From: Shewanella kaireitica
GTDB lineage: Bacteria; Pseudomonadota; Gammaproteobacteria; Enterobacterales; Shewanellaceae
Length of the DNA: 50,673 nucleotides
Assembly (NCBI RefSeq): GCF_023284045.1
Contig: NZ_JAKIKQ010000026.1
Location: forward strand, 1 to 50,673
Direction: 5' to 3'
Below are positions 34,267 through 44,243 of the stretch, piece by piece. The first letter of the stretch is position 1, and the number at the start of each line of letters is the position of its first letter. A program made the position numbers and the translations under genes. The notes beneath the pieces were generated by a model that worked only from the letters and a program-made list of their open reading frames with translations, ran no database searches and was not told where the DNA came from.

Positions 34267-35333
34267 TCAGCATAACTCCTTAGCGCTAATCCACATGCCA
34301 ACATATATTTACCAATGTCAGGCTGGAGCTGTTGCTTAACCGCATCATCGGCGTGTAAACAACCTTTAAACGGATCGCCTATCACAGTATTCACACCCAA
34401 TTCATTAATCATCAGGTTTGTCATACCTTCAAGTTTGGCTGTTCCACCACACAATACGATATGGTCAACTCTGTCTTTGCCGCTAGAGGTACAATAGATT
34501 TGTAAGGTGCGCTTTATCTGTTGAAGCAATTGAGTTTGAAAAGGGGATAACACTTCAAACATATAATTACGTGGCAAATCACCCGCAAGCTTAGCTTGTT
34601 CAGCTTGCTCATAAGTCATGCCATAAAAAGAGAGTATCGACTGAGTAAATTGCTCGCCGCCGAATGCCTGCTCTCGAACAAAAGTTGTTTCCCCATTTTC
34701 TACAATAGAAAAAGTCGTTATATTTGCGCCAATATCGACGAGAGCGACCACTTTGTTTTGCGCATCTTTTGGTAATTGCGCCGATATCATTTCAAAGGCT
34801 CGGCCTAACGCATAACCTTCAACATCGACAACTTTGACTTCGAGGTTTATTTCCTCAAGGGCATCTGTACGGCTATCTATATTTTCAGAACGACAAGCAC
34901 TAAGTAATACATCGACTTTACTTGGATCCGTTTTATTGGCACTCAACGTTTCAAAATCGATATTAACTTCGTCTAGGGAGTAAGGAATCAGGTTATCAGC
35001 TTCGATCTCTATTTGAGCTTCCATCTCTTCTTCACTCAAAGAGGAATCCATATAGATAACTTTGGTCATAACAGCAGAACCAGATACGGCAACCGCTGCG
35101 AATTTTGTGGTTTTAGGAAGTGAGCGCTTAACCAGCTTAAGAGCCTCAGAAACGGCTTCCGTATCACGAATTTCATGATCGTTTACCGCTCCCTTTTTTA
35201 GCGGGATAGCAGCATGACTTAGTATTTTATATCCATCAGCAGTCTTACTCAGCAGAATCGCTTTAACTTCATGGGAACCAATATCAATCCCAACCATCTG
35301 CGGAGCCTGACGCTTCCATATATTTGAAAGCAT
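34254..35333 (-). CDS. pilM: PilM, actin-like cytoplasmic pilus protein
   Basis: PilM is a cytoplasmic actin-like ATPase fold protein that binds the PilN N-terminus and links to the pilus motors. Nucleotide-binding features are VGIDIGSHEVKAILL (phosphate 1, residues 14-28), ALVDIGANITTFSIVENG near 200 and VLCGGTAKLEGM near 295. Its length of 359 aa is typical. It is the first gene of pilMNOPQ and diverges from mrcA over a 549-bp gap, an arrangement common in Gammaproteobacteria. The operon promoter should lie in that gap. Confidence 0.95.
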   Translation of the reverse strand: MLSNIWKRQAPQMVGIDIGSHEVKAILLSKTADGYKILSHAAIPLKKGAVNDHEIRDTEAVSEALKLVKRSLPKTTKFAAVAVSGSAVMTKVIYMDSSLSEEEMEAQIEIEADNLIPYSLDEVNIDFETLSANKTDPSKVDVLLSACRSENIDSRTDALEEINLEVKVVDVEGYALGRAFEMISAQLPKDAQNKVVALVDIGANITTFSIVENGETTFVREQAFGGEQFTQSILSFYGMTYEQAEQAKLAGDLPRNYMFEVLSPFQTQLLQQIKRTLQIYCTSSGKDRVDHIVLCGGTAKLEGMTNLMINELGVNTVIGDPFKGCLHADDAVKQQLQPDIGKYMLACGLALRSYAEWRT

Positions 35334-35882
35334 AGTCCAACGTCACTTTATTATTATTTTCAAAAATAGATTAGCACACAATCTACGCGTTATAGCTATT
35401 TGTACAAAATGTTTCTGGATTTTACAATTGCCATTTTATTGACTTTAAATAACTACTTATATCGCCCTATACTTTGTCAGACTAAAAACCTATATCATTT
35501 TTACTATCCACACTGATTTATAACAATATACAGCCATAAATACTGTAATTAGCTAAAACGTTAGTACATATCACTAACGTCACAGTTCTGACGGAGGTTG
35601 ATTTTCAGCCGTATTTATTTTCAATAAGATCGAGTACAGCACAATTTAGTCGTTCCAATTTCTATTTCAGCCCTAGCATGTATGGCTATATCTTAAATAC
35701 TCTCGTTTTAGTAAAGAAGTTTTGATAAGCAGAACTCTCGTCTATTTACACTTTTCTAGGTAATCTTTGCAGCCAATCAAGCTAATTTGGTTAATCTAAA
35801 CATTAATCCTTAGGCTTTTACTTCACCATTTCTTCAACGGCTTATATACTACTGGTCTTATTTACATTCATGGAATCTTCCT
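35334..35882. other. 549-bp divergent intergenic region between pilM and mrcA
   Basis: I see no gene or RNA here. The stretch is AT-rich and must hold the pilM operon promoter (minus strand) and the mrcA promoter (plus strand). It is long for this genome part, so further regulatory sites or a small RNA are possible, but nothing is clear by eye. Confidence 0.6.
35822..35850 (+). promoter_or_regulatory. possible mrcA promoter
   Basis: TTCACC (35822-35827) and TATACT (35845-35850) are 17 bp apart, 33 bp before the mrcA start. The -35 match is modest (4 of 6). Confidence 0.4.
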
Positions 35883-38432
35883 TTGAAGTGGTTAAAACGT
35901 TTAGTTATTGCTTTCTTTAGCCTTGGGCTACTTGGCATTGGTGCTATTGTGGCAGCATATTTTTACGTGCTTCCTGAGCTGCCCGATGTCACTACGCTTA
36001 AGACGGTAAAACTGCAAACGCCACTGAGAATTTATAGTAGTGACGGCAAATTGATCTCTCAATTTGGCGAAAAACGCCGTATTCCAGTTCATTATGAAGA
36101 TGTACCTGAACAACTCATTAACGCGGTACTGGATACCGAGGATGCTCGTTTTTTCGAACATAAAGGTATCGATCCTATTGGTATCATCCGTGCAGCATTT
36201 ATTTTGGTGACCACAGGCAAGAAGAGTCAGGGTGCAAGTACAATTACCCAGCAAGTTGCCCGTGGATTCTTTTTAACCCGAGACAAAACCTATATCCGTA
36301 AGACAAAAGAGATCTTTCTCGCCTTAAAAATTGAGAAAGCGCTCAATAAAGAGGAGATCTTAACTCTCTACCTTAACCGTTCTTTCCTTGGCAACCGTGC
36401 TTACGGTGTTGGAGCAGCAGCTCAAGTTTATTACGGTAAAGAGCTAAACGAACTGACTCTTCCTGAAATGGCGATGATTGCTGGTTTACCTCAATCACCA
36501 TCAGCAGCGAATCCAATTAGAAACTCAACTCGCGCCCTTAATCGTCGAAACTGGGTGCTGAGCCGTATGCTTGAAAAACGTAACATCACTCAAGCGCAAT
36601 ATGATGAAGCAATTCAAGCACCGATTACGGCCAAGTACCATGGTGCAGTCATCGATTTATATGCCCCTTATATTTCAGAGATGGCGCGTGATTACTTAGT
36701 TGAAAAGTACGGTGAAGAGGAAGCGTATACCGGCGGCTACGATATCTACACCACCGTCGACTCAAAACTGCAGATGGATGCGCAAAAAGCATTGCGTCAC
36801 AACGTTTATGCCTATGATGAACGCCATGGTTACCGTGGACGCACCAAGGTACTTTGGAGTGATGTTCAGCCTGACAATGAAGATATCAAAGCCAAATTAA
36901 AGCAAACGGGTTCATTTCAAGGAATGTATCCGGCGGCAGTGCTTAGCGTTGAAGAGCAAACCGCCAAGGTGATGACTGCTAAAGGTGATATATATGAACT
37001 CCCATGGGATGGTATCAAGTGGGCACGTAAATTCATCACTAATAAGCGCCAGGGCAAAGCACCTAAACTTGCCACTGAGGTACTAACCGCAGGGCAACAA
37101 GTTTGGATCCGCAACAACGGTGATATCTGGCAACTTAGCCAGGTGCCGTTAGTTGCTAGCGCTATTGTTTCTGTTGACCCTCATGATGGTGCGATTCGTA
37201 ATTTAGTCGGTGGCTTTAGCTTTTACATGAGCCAGTATAACCGTGTCACTCAAGCTAAACGTCAGCTAGGTTCGAACATCAAGCCATTTATCTATACTGC
37301 GGCTTTAGAGAAGGGTTATACCCTATCAACGCTGATCAATAACGCCCCGATTAATAAGCCAGATACACGACAAGGCACTGCTTGGCGCCCGAAAAACTCG
37401 CCAGATATCTATGGCGGCCCAACAAGACTTCGTGTTGGTTTAGCGCAATCAATTAACGTTATGTCAGTTCGCGCTATGCGATATACCGGACTGGATGCAA
37501 CCATCGCCCAACTTGTTAAGTTTGGCTTTGACCCAGCTGACCTACCTCGCAATGAATCTATCGCTCTAGGCTCACCATCGGTTACGCCATTGCAAGTCGT
37601 TACGGCATTTTCAACCTTCGCTAATGGCGGCTATTTGGTCGAACCTTACTTTATCGAAAGAGTAGAGTCGGCCCATGGCGATTTGATTGAAACTGCCAAT
37701 CCAACACTGGCTTGTGCAGCTAGTGAACCCGAGCAACCATTAGCCGATGATCCTTTTGCCGCTATGGCCAACGAACTGCAAGGTGATACAGCAGCAACTG
37801 AAGTTGTACCATCAACCACCGAGCAGTGTGGCAATGAGGACTCACGTTTTGCGCCACAAATTATTTCCGAGCAAACAGCTTTTCTTATTACTGAGTCACT
37901 CAAAAGCGTTATTTGGGGGGGCGGCGATTGGAGTAAAGGCACCGGTTGGAATGGTACAGCTTGGCGTGCTGCAAGAGTGGTTAAGCGCCGAGATATTGCC
38001 GGCAAAACTGGTACGACTAACGAATCTCGCGATACTTGGTTTAGTGGATTTAATCCTAAACTGGCCACCACGGTTTGGGTTGGTTTCGATGATCATAGCC
38101 AAGAACTCGGCCGCACCAGCTGGAATGCCAATGGTGCTAAAGATCAGATATCACTTGCTGAAGCAGGCGCAAAAACAGCGGGACCGGCTTGGAATGAGTT
38201 TATGAAGGATGCACTGGAAGGTACGCCTGTCGAGCCGACCAAAACACCTGAAGGAATTGTCTCTGCACGAATCGATTTAGCCACCGGCAAGTTGAGCCGT
38301 AAAACAGACTATACCACTCGCTTTGAGTACTTCATTGCGGGTACTGAGCCGACAGAATATGCAACTGAACAAGAGGAAGACAACAGCGATATCTTTATCG
38401 ATAAGTCTGAGGAAGAAGATCTGTTTCAGTAA
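35883..38432 (+). CDS. mrcA: penicillin-binding protein 1A
   Basis: PBP1a is a bifunctional class A peptidoglycan synthase in the inner membrane. After one membrane helix (about residues 7-30) come the GT51 glycosyltransferase (EDARFFEHKGIDPIGI with catalytic Glu, and GASTITQQVARGFFL), an OB-like insert at about 320-420, and the transpeptidase with SxxK as SNIK at S464, SIN near residue 526 and KTGT at K708. Its length of 849 aa is normal. The only start that fits the MKWLKR beginning is TTG 35883; the ATG at 35870 is out of frame. TTG may keep expression low. Its activator LpoA is encoded at 17,472. A bidirectional terminator follows. Confidence 0.95.
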   Translation: MKWLKRLVIAFFSLGLLGIGAIVAAYFYVLPELPDVTTLKTVKLQTPLRIYSSDGKLISQFGEKRRIPVHYEDVPEQLINAVLDTEDARFFEHKGIDPIGIIRAAFILVTTGKKSQGASTITQQVARGFFLTRDKTYIRKTKEIFLALKIEKALNKEEILTLYLNRSFLGNRAYGVGAAAQVYYGKELNELTLPEMAMIAGLPQSPSAANPIRNSTRALNRRNWVLSRMLEKRNITQAQYDEAIQAPITAKYHGAVIDLYAPYISEMARDYLVEKYGEEEAYTGGYDIYTTVDSKLQMDAQKALRHNVYAYDERHGYRGRTKVLWSDVQPDNEDIKAKLKQTGSFQGMYPAAVLSVEEQTAKVMTAKGDIYELPWDGIKWARKFITNKRQGKAPKLATEVLTAGQQVWIRNNGDIWQLSQVPLVASAIVSVDPHDGAIRNLVGGFSFYMSQYNRVTQAKRQLGSNIKPFIYTAALEKGYTLSTLINNAPINKPDTRQGTAWRPKNSPDIYGGPTRLRVGLAQSINVMSVRAMRYTGLDATIAQLVKFGFDPADLPRNESIALGSPSVTPLQVVTAFSTFANGGYLVEPYFIERVESAHGDLIETANPTLACAASEPEQPLADDPFAAMANELQGDTAATEVVPSTTEQCGNEDSRFAPQIISEQTAFLITESLKSVIWGGGDWSKGTGWNGTAWRAARVVKRRDIAGKTGTTNESRDTWFSGFNPKLATTVWVGFDDHSQELGRTSWNANGAKDQISLAEAGAKTAGPAWNEFMKDALEGTPVEPTKTPEGIVSARIDLATGKLSRKTDYTTRFEYFIAGTEPTEYATEQEEDNSDIFIDKSEEEDLFQ

Positions 38433-38443
38433 TCACATCGATT

Positions 38444-38482
38444 AAAAAGGCAGCTATTTCTTTAGGAAATAGCCGCCTTTTT
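38444..38482. terminator. bidirectional terminator between mrcA and argH
   Basis: AAAAAGGC and GCTATTTC on the left pair with GAAATAGC and GCCTTTTT on the right, with a bulged base on each side and a TTTA-containing loop. A run at one end and T run at the other serve the convergent mrcA and argH transcripts. Confidence 0.92.
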
Positions 38483-38505
38483 GTTATCGTTGATCTAATC
38501 GAGGT

Positions 38506-39873
38506 TTAACTTGCTTGTTTTCCCGCAAGTGCCGCTTTAACTTGTGGCAGTGATGTTCCACCTAAAGCCTCACGTTTAGCTAAACAAGATTCAATCGTCA
38601 GGCAGTCATACACATCCGCTTCAATAATAGCGCTAAAGCTCTGCAACTCTTCTAAAGGCAAGTTTTCGAGCGGTGTTTGTTTCGCAATAGCAACAACAAC
38701 AGCCTCACCCACTACATGGTGAGCTTCTCTAAACGGCATACCTTTAGCCACTAAGTAGTCAGCCAATTCAGTTGAGTTAGCATAGCCTTGCTGCGCAGCG
38801 CTTAATGTTCTTTCACGATTAACCTGCAAACCATTTAGCACTAATGCTGCCATTTCTAGACAAATCGCCCAGCTGTCCATAACATCAAACAGCCCCTCTT
38901 TATCCTCTTGCATATCTTTATTGTAAGCCAGTGGCAGAGCTTTCATCGTAGTAAGAATACCAATTAGGCTGCCATAAACCCGACCTGTCTTGCCCCTAAT
39001 CAGCTCAAGAGCATCTGGGTTTTTCTTTTGTGGCATTAGCGACGAGCCCGATGTCACTTCATCATCTAACTCGATAAAGCCGGCTTCACCACTGTTAAAG
39101 AAGATAAGATCTTCAGCCATACGGCTCAAATGCATCATACTGATTGAAGCATCGCTACAGATCTCTACCACATGATCTCTATCAGATACAGTATCTAAAC
39201 TGTTAAGCGTTGGGCTTGCGAAGCCGAGCGACTGCGCAAGCTTTACTCTGTCCATTGGATAAGCAGTACCCGCTAACGCACCAGTCCCTAAAGGACAAGT
39301 ATCGGCGCGCTTCAAAGCATCTTGCAGTCGACTGATATCACGCTCAAACATCTCTACATAAGCAAGGCACCAGTGGCCGAATAAAACAGGCTGCGCTCTT
39401 TGCAGATGAGTATAGCCTGGCATAACCGCATCGATTTCACGCTCCGCGAGTTCGATAAGAGCAGTTCGTAATTTGGATAGCAATTCAAGTAGCGCTAGTC
39501 CCTCTTTTTTACACCACAGCTTAAGATCGGTCGCCACCTGATCGTTACGCGAACGACCAGTATGTAGCTTTTTACCTAAATCCCCCACTTTAGCGATAAG
39601 AGATTGTTCAACAAAACTGTGAATGTCTTCAGCACCTGAAGCAATAATCAACTCTGGCTTGTCTGCCGTTTCCTCAAGTAACTCATTTAACGCCGTTTGC
39701 AACTGACTGCACTCTTCAGTTGTCAAAACCCCAACTTGAGTAATAGCGCTTGCCCAAGCAATCGAGCCGACAATATCTTGCTCAATGAGTCGGTAATCCA
39801 CAGGCAATGAGTCGTTAAAAAGTTTGAACAGTGCGCTGCTCTCTTGGCTAAATCTACCGCCCCATAATGCCAT
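38506..39873 (-). CDS. argH: argininosuccinate lyase
   Basis: ArgH splits argininosuccinate into arginine and fumarate, the last step of arginine synthesis. The fumarase/aspartase-family signature GSSLMPQKKNPD lies near residue 280, with TGRSRNDQVATD near 106 and HLQRAQPV near 158. At 455 aa it is the plain enzyme; in Vibrio and Moritella ArgH carries a fused acetyltransferase domain, which is absent here. It is the last gene of argCBFGH, 69 bp after argG. Confidence 0.96.
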   Translation of the reverse strand: MALWGGRFSQESSALFKLFNDSLPVDYRLIEQDIVGSIAWASAITQVGVLTTEECSQLQTALNELLEETADKPELIIASGAEDIHSFVEQSLIAKVGDLGKKLHTGRSRNDQVATDLKLWCKKEGLALLELLSKLRTALIELAEREIDAVMPGYTHLQRAQPVLFGHWCLAYVEMFERDISRLQDALKRADTCPLGTGALAGTAYPMDRVKLAQSLGFASPTLNSLDTVSDRDHVVEICSDASISMMHLSRMAEDLIFFNSGEAGFIELDDEVTSGSSLMPQKKNPDALELIRGKTGRVYGSLIGILTTMKALPLAYNKDMQEDKEGLFDVMDSWAICLEMAALVLNGLQVNRERTLSAAQQGYANSTELADYLVAKGMPFREAHHVVGEAVVVAIAKQTPLENLPLEELQSFSAIIEADVYDCLTIESCLAKREALGGTSLPQVKAALAGKQAS

Positions 39874-39942
39874 GTTGGCTTCCTCTTAAATGCTGGGCGG
39901 ACTGCTCGTCCGCCGTATAAATATTAAAATCTAAAAATGACG

Positions 39943-41172
39943 TTACTTGTTGTGACCGTGTAGCGCTCTGATCCGACTAGAAAGCGAATACAAACGGATA
40001 AAGCCTTCTGCATCTTTCTGGTTATAAACATCATCTTCACCAAAAGTGGCAAACTCTTCAGAATATAAGCTGTTAGGCGAACGTTTTTTAACTGCACTCG
40101 CTTGGCCTTTATAAAGCTTAATAACAACTTCGCCATTAACCAGATCCGCCAGCGGCTTTGAAGCGCCCAGTAGTGACTCACAAAGCGGTGTAAACCAACG
40201 ACCATCATAAACAAGATGTGCCATTTGAGCGCCAACTTGCTCACGCCATTCACGACTAGTTTTATCCAGCACTAACTCTTCAATTGCCCGTAGCGCGGCA
40301 AACATTACAGTGCCGCCAGGTGTTTCGTAACAGCCACGGGATTTCATGCCCACCAGCCTGTTCTCAGTAATATCGATCCGTCCCACGCCATGTGCACCTG
40401 CAAGCTCATTAAGTAACATCAACGCTTTGTAAGGCGATAGCGCATCACCATTTACTTTAGTGATCTTACCTTGTTCTAGCTCTAGCGCTACGTACTCAGG
40501 TGCATTAGGGGCATCTTCTGGGGCAACAGTCATGGTCCAAACGCCTTGAGTTGGCTCGTTCCATGGATCTTCTAGCTCACCACCTTCATGGGAGATATGC
40601 CAAGCGTTAGCATCACGGCTATAGATCTTAGTCGCCGAAGCCGTGGTTTCGATGTTACGCTCTGCAAGATAATCAAGCAGATCTTCACGGCTTACCATTT
40701 CCCACTCACGCCAAGGAGCAATCACCTTAAGATCGGGTGCTAATGCGGCAAAACAACCTTCAAAACGCACTTGGTCATTACCTTTACCTGTACAGCCATG
40801 ACAAACGGCATCTGCGCCAACTTTACGAGCAACTTCTACTTGAGCTTTAGCGATAATCGGTCTCGCCATCGAGGTACCTAACAGGTATGTGCCCTCATAA
40901 ATGGCGCCCGTTGCTATGGTTGGATAGATATAATCTGCCACCAGCTCCTCTTTTAAATCGACGATATAGCACTCAGATGCGCCAGATGCGATAGCCTTTT
41001 CATGTAAACCGACAAGCTCTTCTTCCCCCTGACCAACATCAGCACAAAAAGCGACAATCTCACAGTTATCGTAGGTCTCTTTTAGCCAAGGGATAATAGC
41101 TGAGGTATCAAGGCCGCCGGAGTAAGCAAGCACTACCTTTTTCACATCTGTTTTCTTTAATTCTGCTGACAT
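39943..41172 (-). CDS. argG: argininosuccinate synthase
   Basis: ArgG joins citrulline and aspartate with ATP to form argininosuccinate. The N-type ATP pyrophosphatase P-loop AYSGGLDTSAIIPWL is at residues 16-30, and CHGCTGKGNDQVRFE lies near 120. Its length of 409 aa is that of the type 1 (short) ArgG, unlike the longer E. coli enzyme. It sits between argF and argH in the operon. Confidence 0.96.
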   Translation of the reverse strand: MSAELKKTDVKKVVLAYSGGLDTSAIIPWLKETYDNCEIVAFCADVGQGEEELVGLHEKAIASGASECYIVDLKEELVADYIYPTIATGAIYEGTYLLGTSMARPIIAKAQVEVARKVGADAVCHGCTGKGNDQVRFEGCFAALAPDLKVIAPWREWEMVSREDLLDYLAERNIETTASATKIYSRDANAWHISHEGGELEDPWNEPTQGVWTMTVAPEDAPNAPEYVALELEQGKITKVNGDALSPYKALMLLNELAGAHGVGRIDITENRLVGMKSRGCYETPGGTVMFAALRAIEELVLDKTSREWREQVGAQMAHLVYDGRWFTPLCESLLGASKPLADLVNGEVVIKLYKGQASAVKKRSPNSLYSEEFATFGEDDVYNQKDAEGFIRLYSLSSRIRALHGHNK

Positions 41173-41228
41173 TTTTAATTCCTACTACATTATTTCTGGT
41201 TTAGCTCGTATGTACGAACCAATACAAA

Positions 41229-42137
41229 TTATTGACTAAATAGAGTGACAAGCACGGCATTTTGCGCATGCATGCGATTCTCTGCTTGATGCAAGATCAG
41301 CGAGCCTTCACCATCTACAATCTCTGCTGTTGCTTCAACTTCTCTATAGGCTGGCAGACAATGCATGAAGTGCTTAGCACCCGCCGCGGCCATTAACTCG
41401 GCATTGACTTGATAAGGCTTAAACTTGGCTTCAATCTCTTCCATTGAGGCATTGTCACCCATTGAGATCCAAGTATCGGTGTAGATAGCATCATGATCGG
41501 CTATCGCTTCAATGTCTGAGCTAAGCACTAATGTACCGCCATGTTTTGCGGCTAATGCTTGGGCTTCACACACAACCTTGCCATCAGGGAAGTGACCAGG
41601 AGGGCACAATACGGTGAGGTGTGCGCCTAAAATAGCCGCGCCGAACATCAATGAATGGGTCACGTTATTACCATCACCCACGTAAGCAAGCTTCACTTTA
41701 CTCACATCGTCATACTGCTCAGAAAGGGTTAAAAAGTCTGCTAAGCCCTGACAAGGATGGTAAAGATCAGACAGTGCATTAATCACAGGTACTGAGCCAT
41801 GCTCTGCTAACTGTTCAATGGTTGAGTGTAAAAAGGTCCGCGCCACAATGGCATCAGCCCAACAAGAGATATTAGCGGCAAAATCAGAGACAGGCTCACG
41901 CTTGCCTAATGCACCATTTTGCTGATCAAGATACAAACAGTGGCCACCCAACTTATTGATACCAATATCAAAGCTGACACGGGTTCTTAGTGAAGGCTTT
42001 TCAAATAGCATCACTACACTTTTACCATCGAGGGCTTTTCTGTAATCCGCCGGATTTGCTTTGATGTTTTTTGCCAGCGCTAGCAAGTCTAAAAGCTGCT
42101 GTTGCGATAGGTCTTTAATTGATAATAGATGGTTCAT
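41229..42137 (-). CDS. argF: ornithine carbamoyltransferase
   Basis: ArgF forms citrulline from ornithine and carbamoyl phosphate. The carbamoyl-phosphate motif is FEKPSLRTRVSFD near residue 50 (SLRTR for the usual STRTR), with HPCQGLADFLT near 127 and ornithine-binding HCLPAYR near 265. The length, 302 aa, is normal. AGGGAG precedes ATG 42137. It lies 11 bp after argB and 56 bp before argG. Confidence 0.95.
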   Translation of the reverse strand: MNHLLSIKDLSQQQLLDLLALAKNIKANPADYRKALDGKSVVMLFEKPSLRTRVSFDIGINKLGGHCLYLDQQNGALGKREPVSDFAANISCWADAIVARTFLHSTIEQLAEHGSVPVINALSDLYHPCQGLADFLTLSEQYDDVSKVKLAYVGDGNNVTHSLMFGAAILGAHLTVLCPPGHFPDGKVVCEAQALAAKHGGTLVLSSDIEAIADHDAIYTDTWISMGDNASMEEIEAKFKPYQVNAELMAAAGAKHFMHCLPAYREVEATAEIVDGEGSLILHQAENRMHAQNAVLVTLFSQ

Positions 42138-42148
42138 GAAACCGCTCC

Positions 42149-42961
42149 CTAAGGTTGAATCTGAGTACCAACGGCTTCACCGTTGCTTAATGCAATAAGT
42201 TGTTCTGCATGACGCCAAGATGCAATTTGAACGGCTTGTCCCATCGACTCCGCAACATCAAGAGCCGCTTCGACCTTAACTTTCATGCCTTTTTCAATCA
42301 CACCAATCTTAGTTAGTTCGTTAATTTCTTTACGATTCAAACTGCTGATCAGTTGTCCTTTGCCATCAAGTACACCTGAAACATCAGACAACAACACAAG
42401 GTTGCCGGCAACAAGTTTTGCCAGTGCAGTGGCGGCTTGATCCGCATTCACATTCAGCATTTCGCCTTGGTTACTGATGGCAATGGAGCTCACAATTGGC
42501 ATCCAGCCTTTAGCTAATACAAACTCCAAGTAACTGGCATCATTTGGCTCAACTTCTCCTACAAATCCAAGCTGAGGGTCTTTAATGTTTGCTGTCATCA
42601 TATCGGCATCAGCAAGACTCATACCTAAACAGGTGATGCCAGCTTTGATTGCTGCAGCCTGCAGGATTTTATTCGAGGTACCAGCGAGTGCGCCGACAAT
42701 AACAGGAACCTGCTCTGCAGGTGTCACTCTTAGCCCGTCTAGTTTCTGCGTGATCATGTTATTTGCTTTAAGCTGTTCATCCACCAAGCAGCCACCACCA
42801 TGCACCATAATTAATGGCTGGCCATTAGTGATAATTTTTGCCGCAGTTTCCATCAAACGTGCCATGCCCATTTCACACTGTAACAGTGCACCACCGACTT
42901 TCAGTATCATGACAGGCTTGGCGTGAGACTTAGTATTCAGTTCTGTATTTAATGTTGCCAT
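42149..42961 (-). CDS. argB: acetylglutamate kinase
   Basis: ArgB phosphorylates N-acetylglutamate, the second step of the pathway. It is an amino-acid-kinase fold enzyme: KVGGALLQCEMGMARL near the N-terminus (Lys and glycine loop), VHGGGCLVDEQL near residue 55 and NVNADQAATALAKL near 170. I chose ATG 42961; a TTG at 42973 adds four residues, with no better ribosome binding site. The length of 270 aa is close to E. coli ArgB (258). The gene follows argC closely (17 bp from the argC stop with this start). Confidence 0.93.
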   Translation of the reverse strand: MATLNTELNTKSHAKPVMILKVGGALLQCEMGMARLMETAAKIITNGQPLIMVHGGGCLVDEQLKANNMITQKLDGLRVTPAEQVPVIVGALAGTSNKILQAAAIKAGITCLGMSLADADMMTANIKDPQLGFVGEVEPNDASYLEFVLAKGWMPIVSSIAISNQGEMLNVNADQAATALAKLVAGNLVLLSDVSGVLDGKGQLISSLNRKEINELTKIGVIEKGMKVKVEAALDVAESMGQAVQIASWRHAEQLIALSNGEAVGTQIQP

Positions 42962-42978
42962 TTTAGGATCCAAAGTCG

Positions 42979-43968
42979 TTATTTTAACAATTCGTTAAAA
43001 TGAATCTTTATGCATTGCAAGGCTTGGCTCGCAGCACCCTTCATTAAGTTGTCAATTGCACTTGTGACCACGAGATAATTTGTTTCAGGGTCAAATTTCC
43101 AACCGATAAGGCAGTTAGGTGTTTGCACCACATCATCAACTTTAGGAAATTGATTCTGCTTCACCGTCACAAGTGGCGCATTGTCATAACACTGATAAGC
43201 CGCTTCAATATCTTTAGCCGTGGTGCCTTGAGCGAGTTGTACCGTAATGGTGGCAAGTATGCCGCGTTTAAAATTGCCCAAATGAGGAGTAAAAATAACT
43301 TCTTGGCCTAGCTGGGTAGCAATTTCAGGTTGATGCCTATGCCCAAGTACCCCGTATGGCGTTAAGCTCACCTCACAAAAACTAGTATGCAGTTGCGCTT
43401 TTCTACCTGCGCCAGTCACACCGCTTACGGCGTTGATAACTGGCATTACATCTGTCAATAAATGAGCCAATGGCTTTAGTGCGGTTAGTGATGCCGTTGG
43501 GTAACAACCGGGCACAGCGATCATCTTACTGGTTGCGATTTTCTCTGCATTCCATTCCGCTAAACCATAAACAGCATCAGCAAGCACTTGTGGGTATTCA
43601 TGAGTAAAACCATACCACTTAGGATATTTATCTAACGCTTCAAATCGATAAGCACCACTTAAGTCAAACACCGCTAGACCTTGCTGATAAAACCAAGCCG
43701 CTAAGTGTAAACTCACTACATGGTCTGTCGCTAATACCACGGCGTCAGCCTGCTCAACAATTGCGGCTTTAGCATCATCGTTTAGTGGGCTTAAACAAAG
43801 ATGAATATGGCTGTATGTAGGGTACAACTCTGCAAGAGCTTTACCTTTATCTAAGCTATTTTCAGAAACATAAAGACCTTGAATGGATAAGCCCATTTCA
43901 GCATTTATGAGAGAGGTGATCTGCGCTCCGGTATAACCGCTAGCGCCAATAATGGCTATATTTTTCAT
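42979..43968 (-). CDS. argC: N-acetyl-gamma-glutamyl-phosphate reductase
   Basis: ArgC reduces N-acetylglutamyl phosphate with NADPH, the third step. The N-terminus has the Rossmann motif IIGASGYTGAQ, and the catalytic Cys lies in VPGCYPTASL near residue 152. HRHQPEIA near 215 carries the second active-site region. The length, 329 aa, is normal. It is the first gene of argCBFGH and diverges from argE across a 275-bp control region. Confidence 0.95.
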   Translation of the reverse strand: MKNIAIIGASGYTGAQITSLINAEMGLSIQGLYVSENSLDKGKALAELYPTYSHIHLCLSPLNDDAKAAIVEQADAVVLATDHVVSLHLAAWFYQQGLAVFDLSGAYRFEALDKYPKWYGFTHEYPQVLADAVYGLAEWNAEKIATSKMIAVPGCYPTASLTALKPLAHLLTDVMPVINAVSGVTGAGRKAQLHTSFCEVSLTPYGVLGHRHQPEIATQLGQEVIFTPHLGNFKRGILATITVQLAQGTTAKDIEAAYQCYDNAPLVTVKQNQFPKVDDVVQTPNCLIGWKFDPETNYLVVTSAIDNLMKGAASQALQCIKIHFNELLK

Positions 43969-44216
43969 AGTCTATGACTTTAAAACCTTTATCTTGAATT
44001 TAGATGACAAAACGAAAAAAAGAATGGGCACAACTTAAGCCCTGGCTGAACACCATTAAAGACAAGTTTATCGTCGCAGGAATTGGGTAGGATTGACCTT
44101 AATATTTAATAATTGAACTAGGTTAAACATATATACTCTCATTTAAAGGCCATCAAAATATGGTACTTATCTTAGCTGTTTGATAGACTAACACACAAAA
44201 TTAATTATGCAATATA

Positions 44217-44234
44217 TTTGAATATATATTTAGG
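44217..44234. promoter_or_regulatory. putative ARG box (ArgR operator) between argC and argE
   Basis: TTTGAATATATATTTAGG contains TGAATATATATTTA, which fits the ArgR half-site consensus TGAATwwwwATTCA at all but one core base. It ends 9 bp before argE ATG. Arginine-bound ArgR would repress argE and perhaps argCBFGH. A single box is visible; tandem boxes are usual, and the second is not clear. Confidence 0.5.
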
Positions 44235-44243
44235 TGTTTTTTA

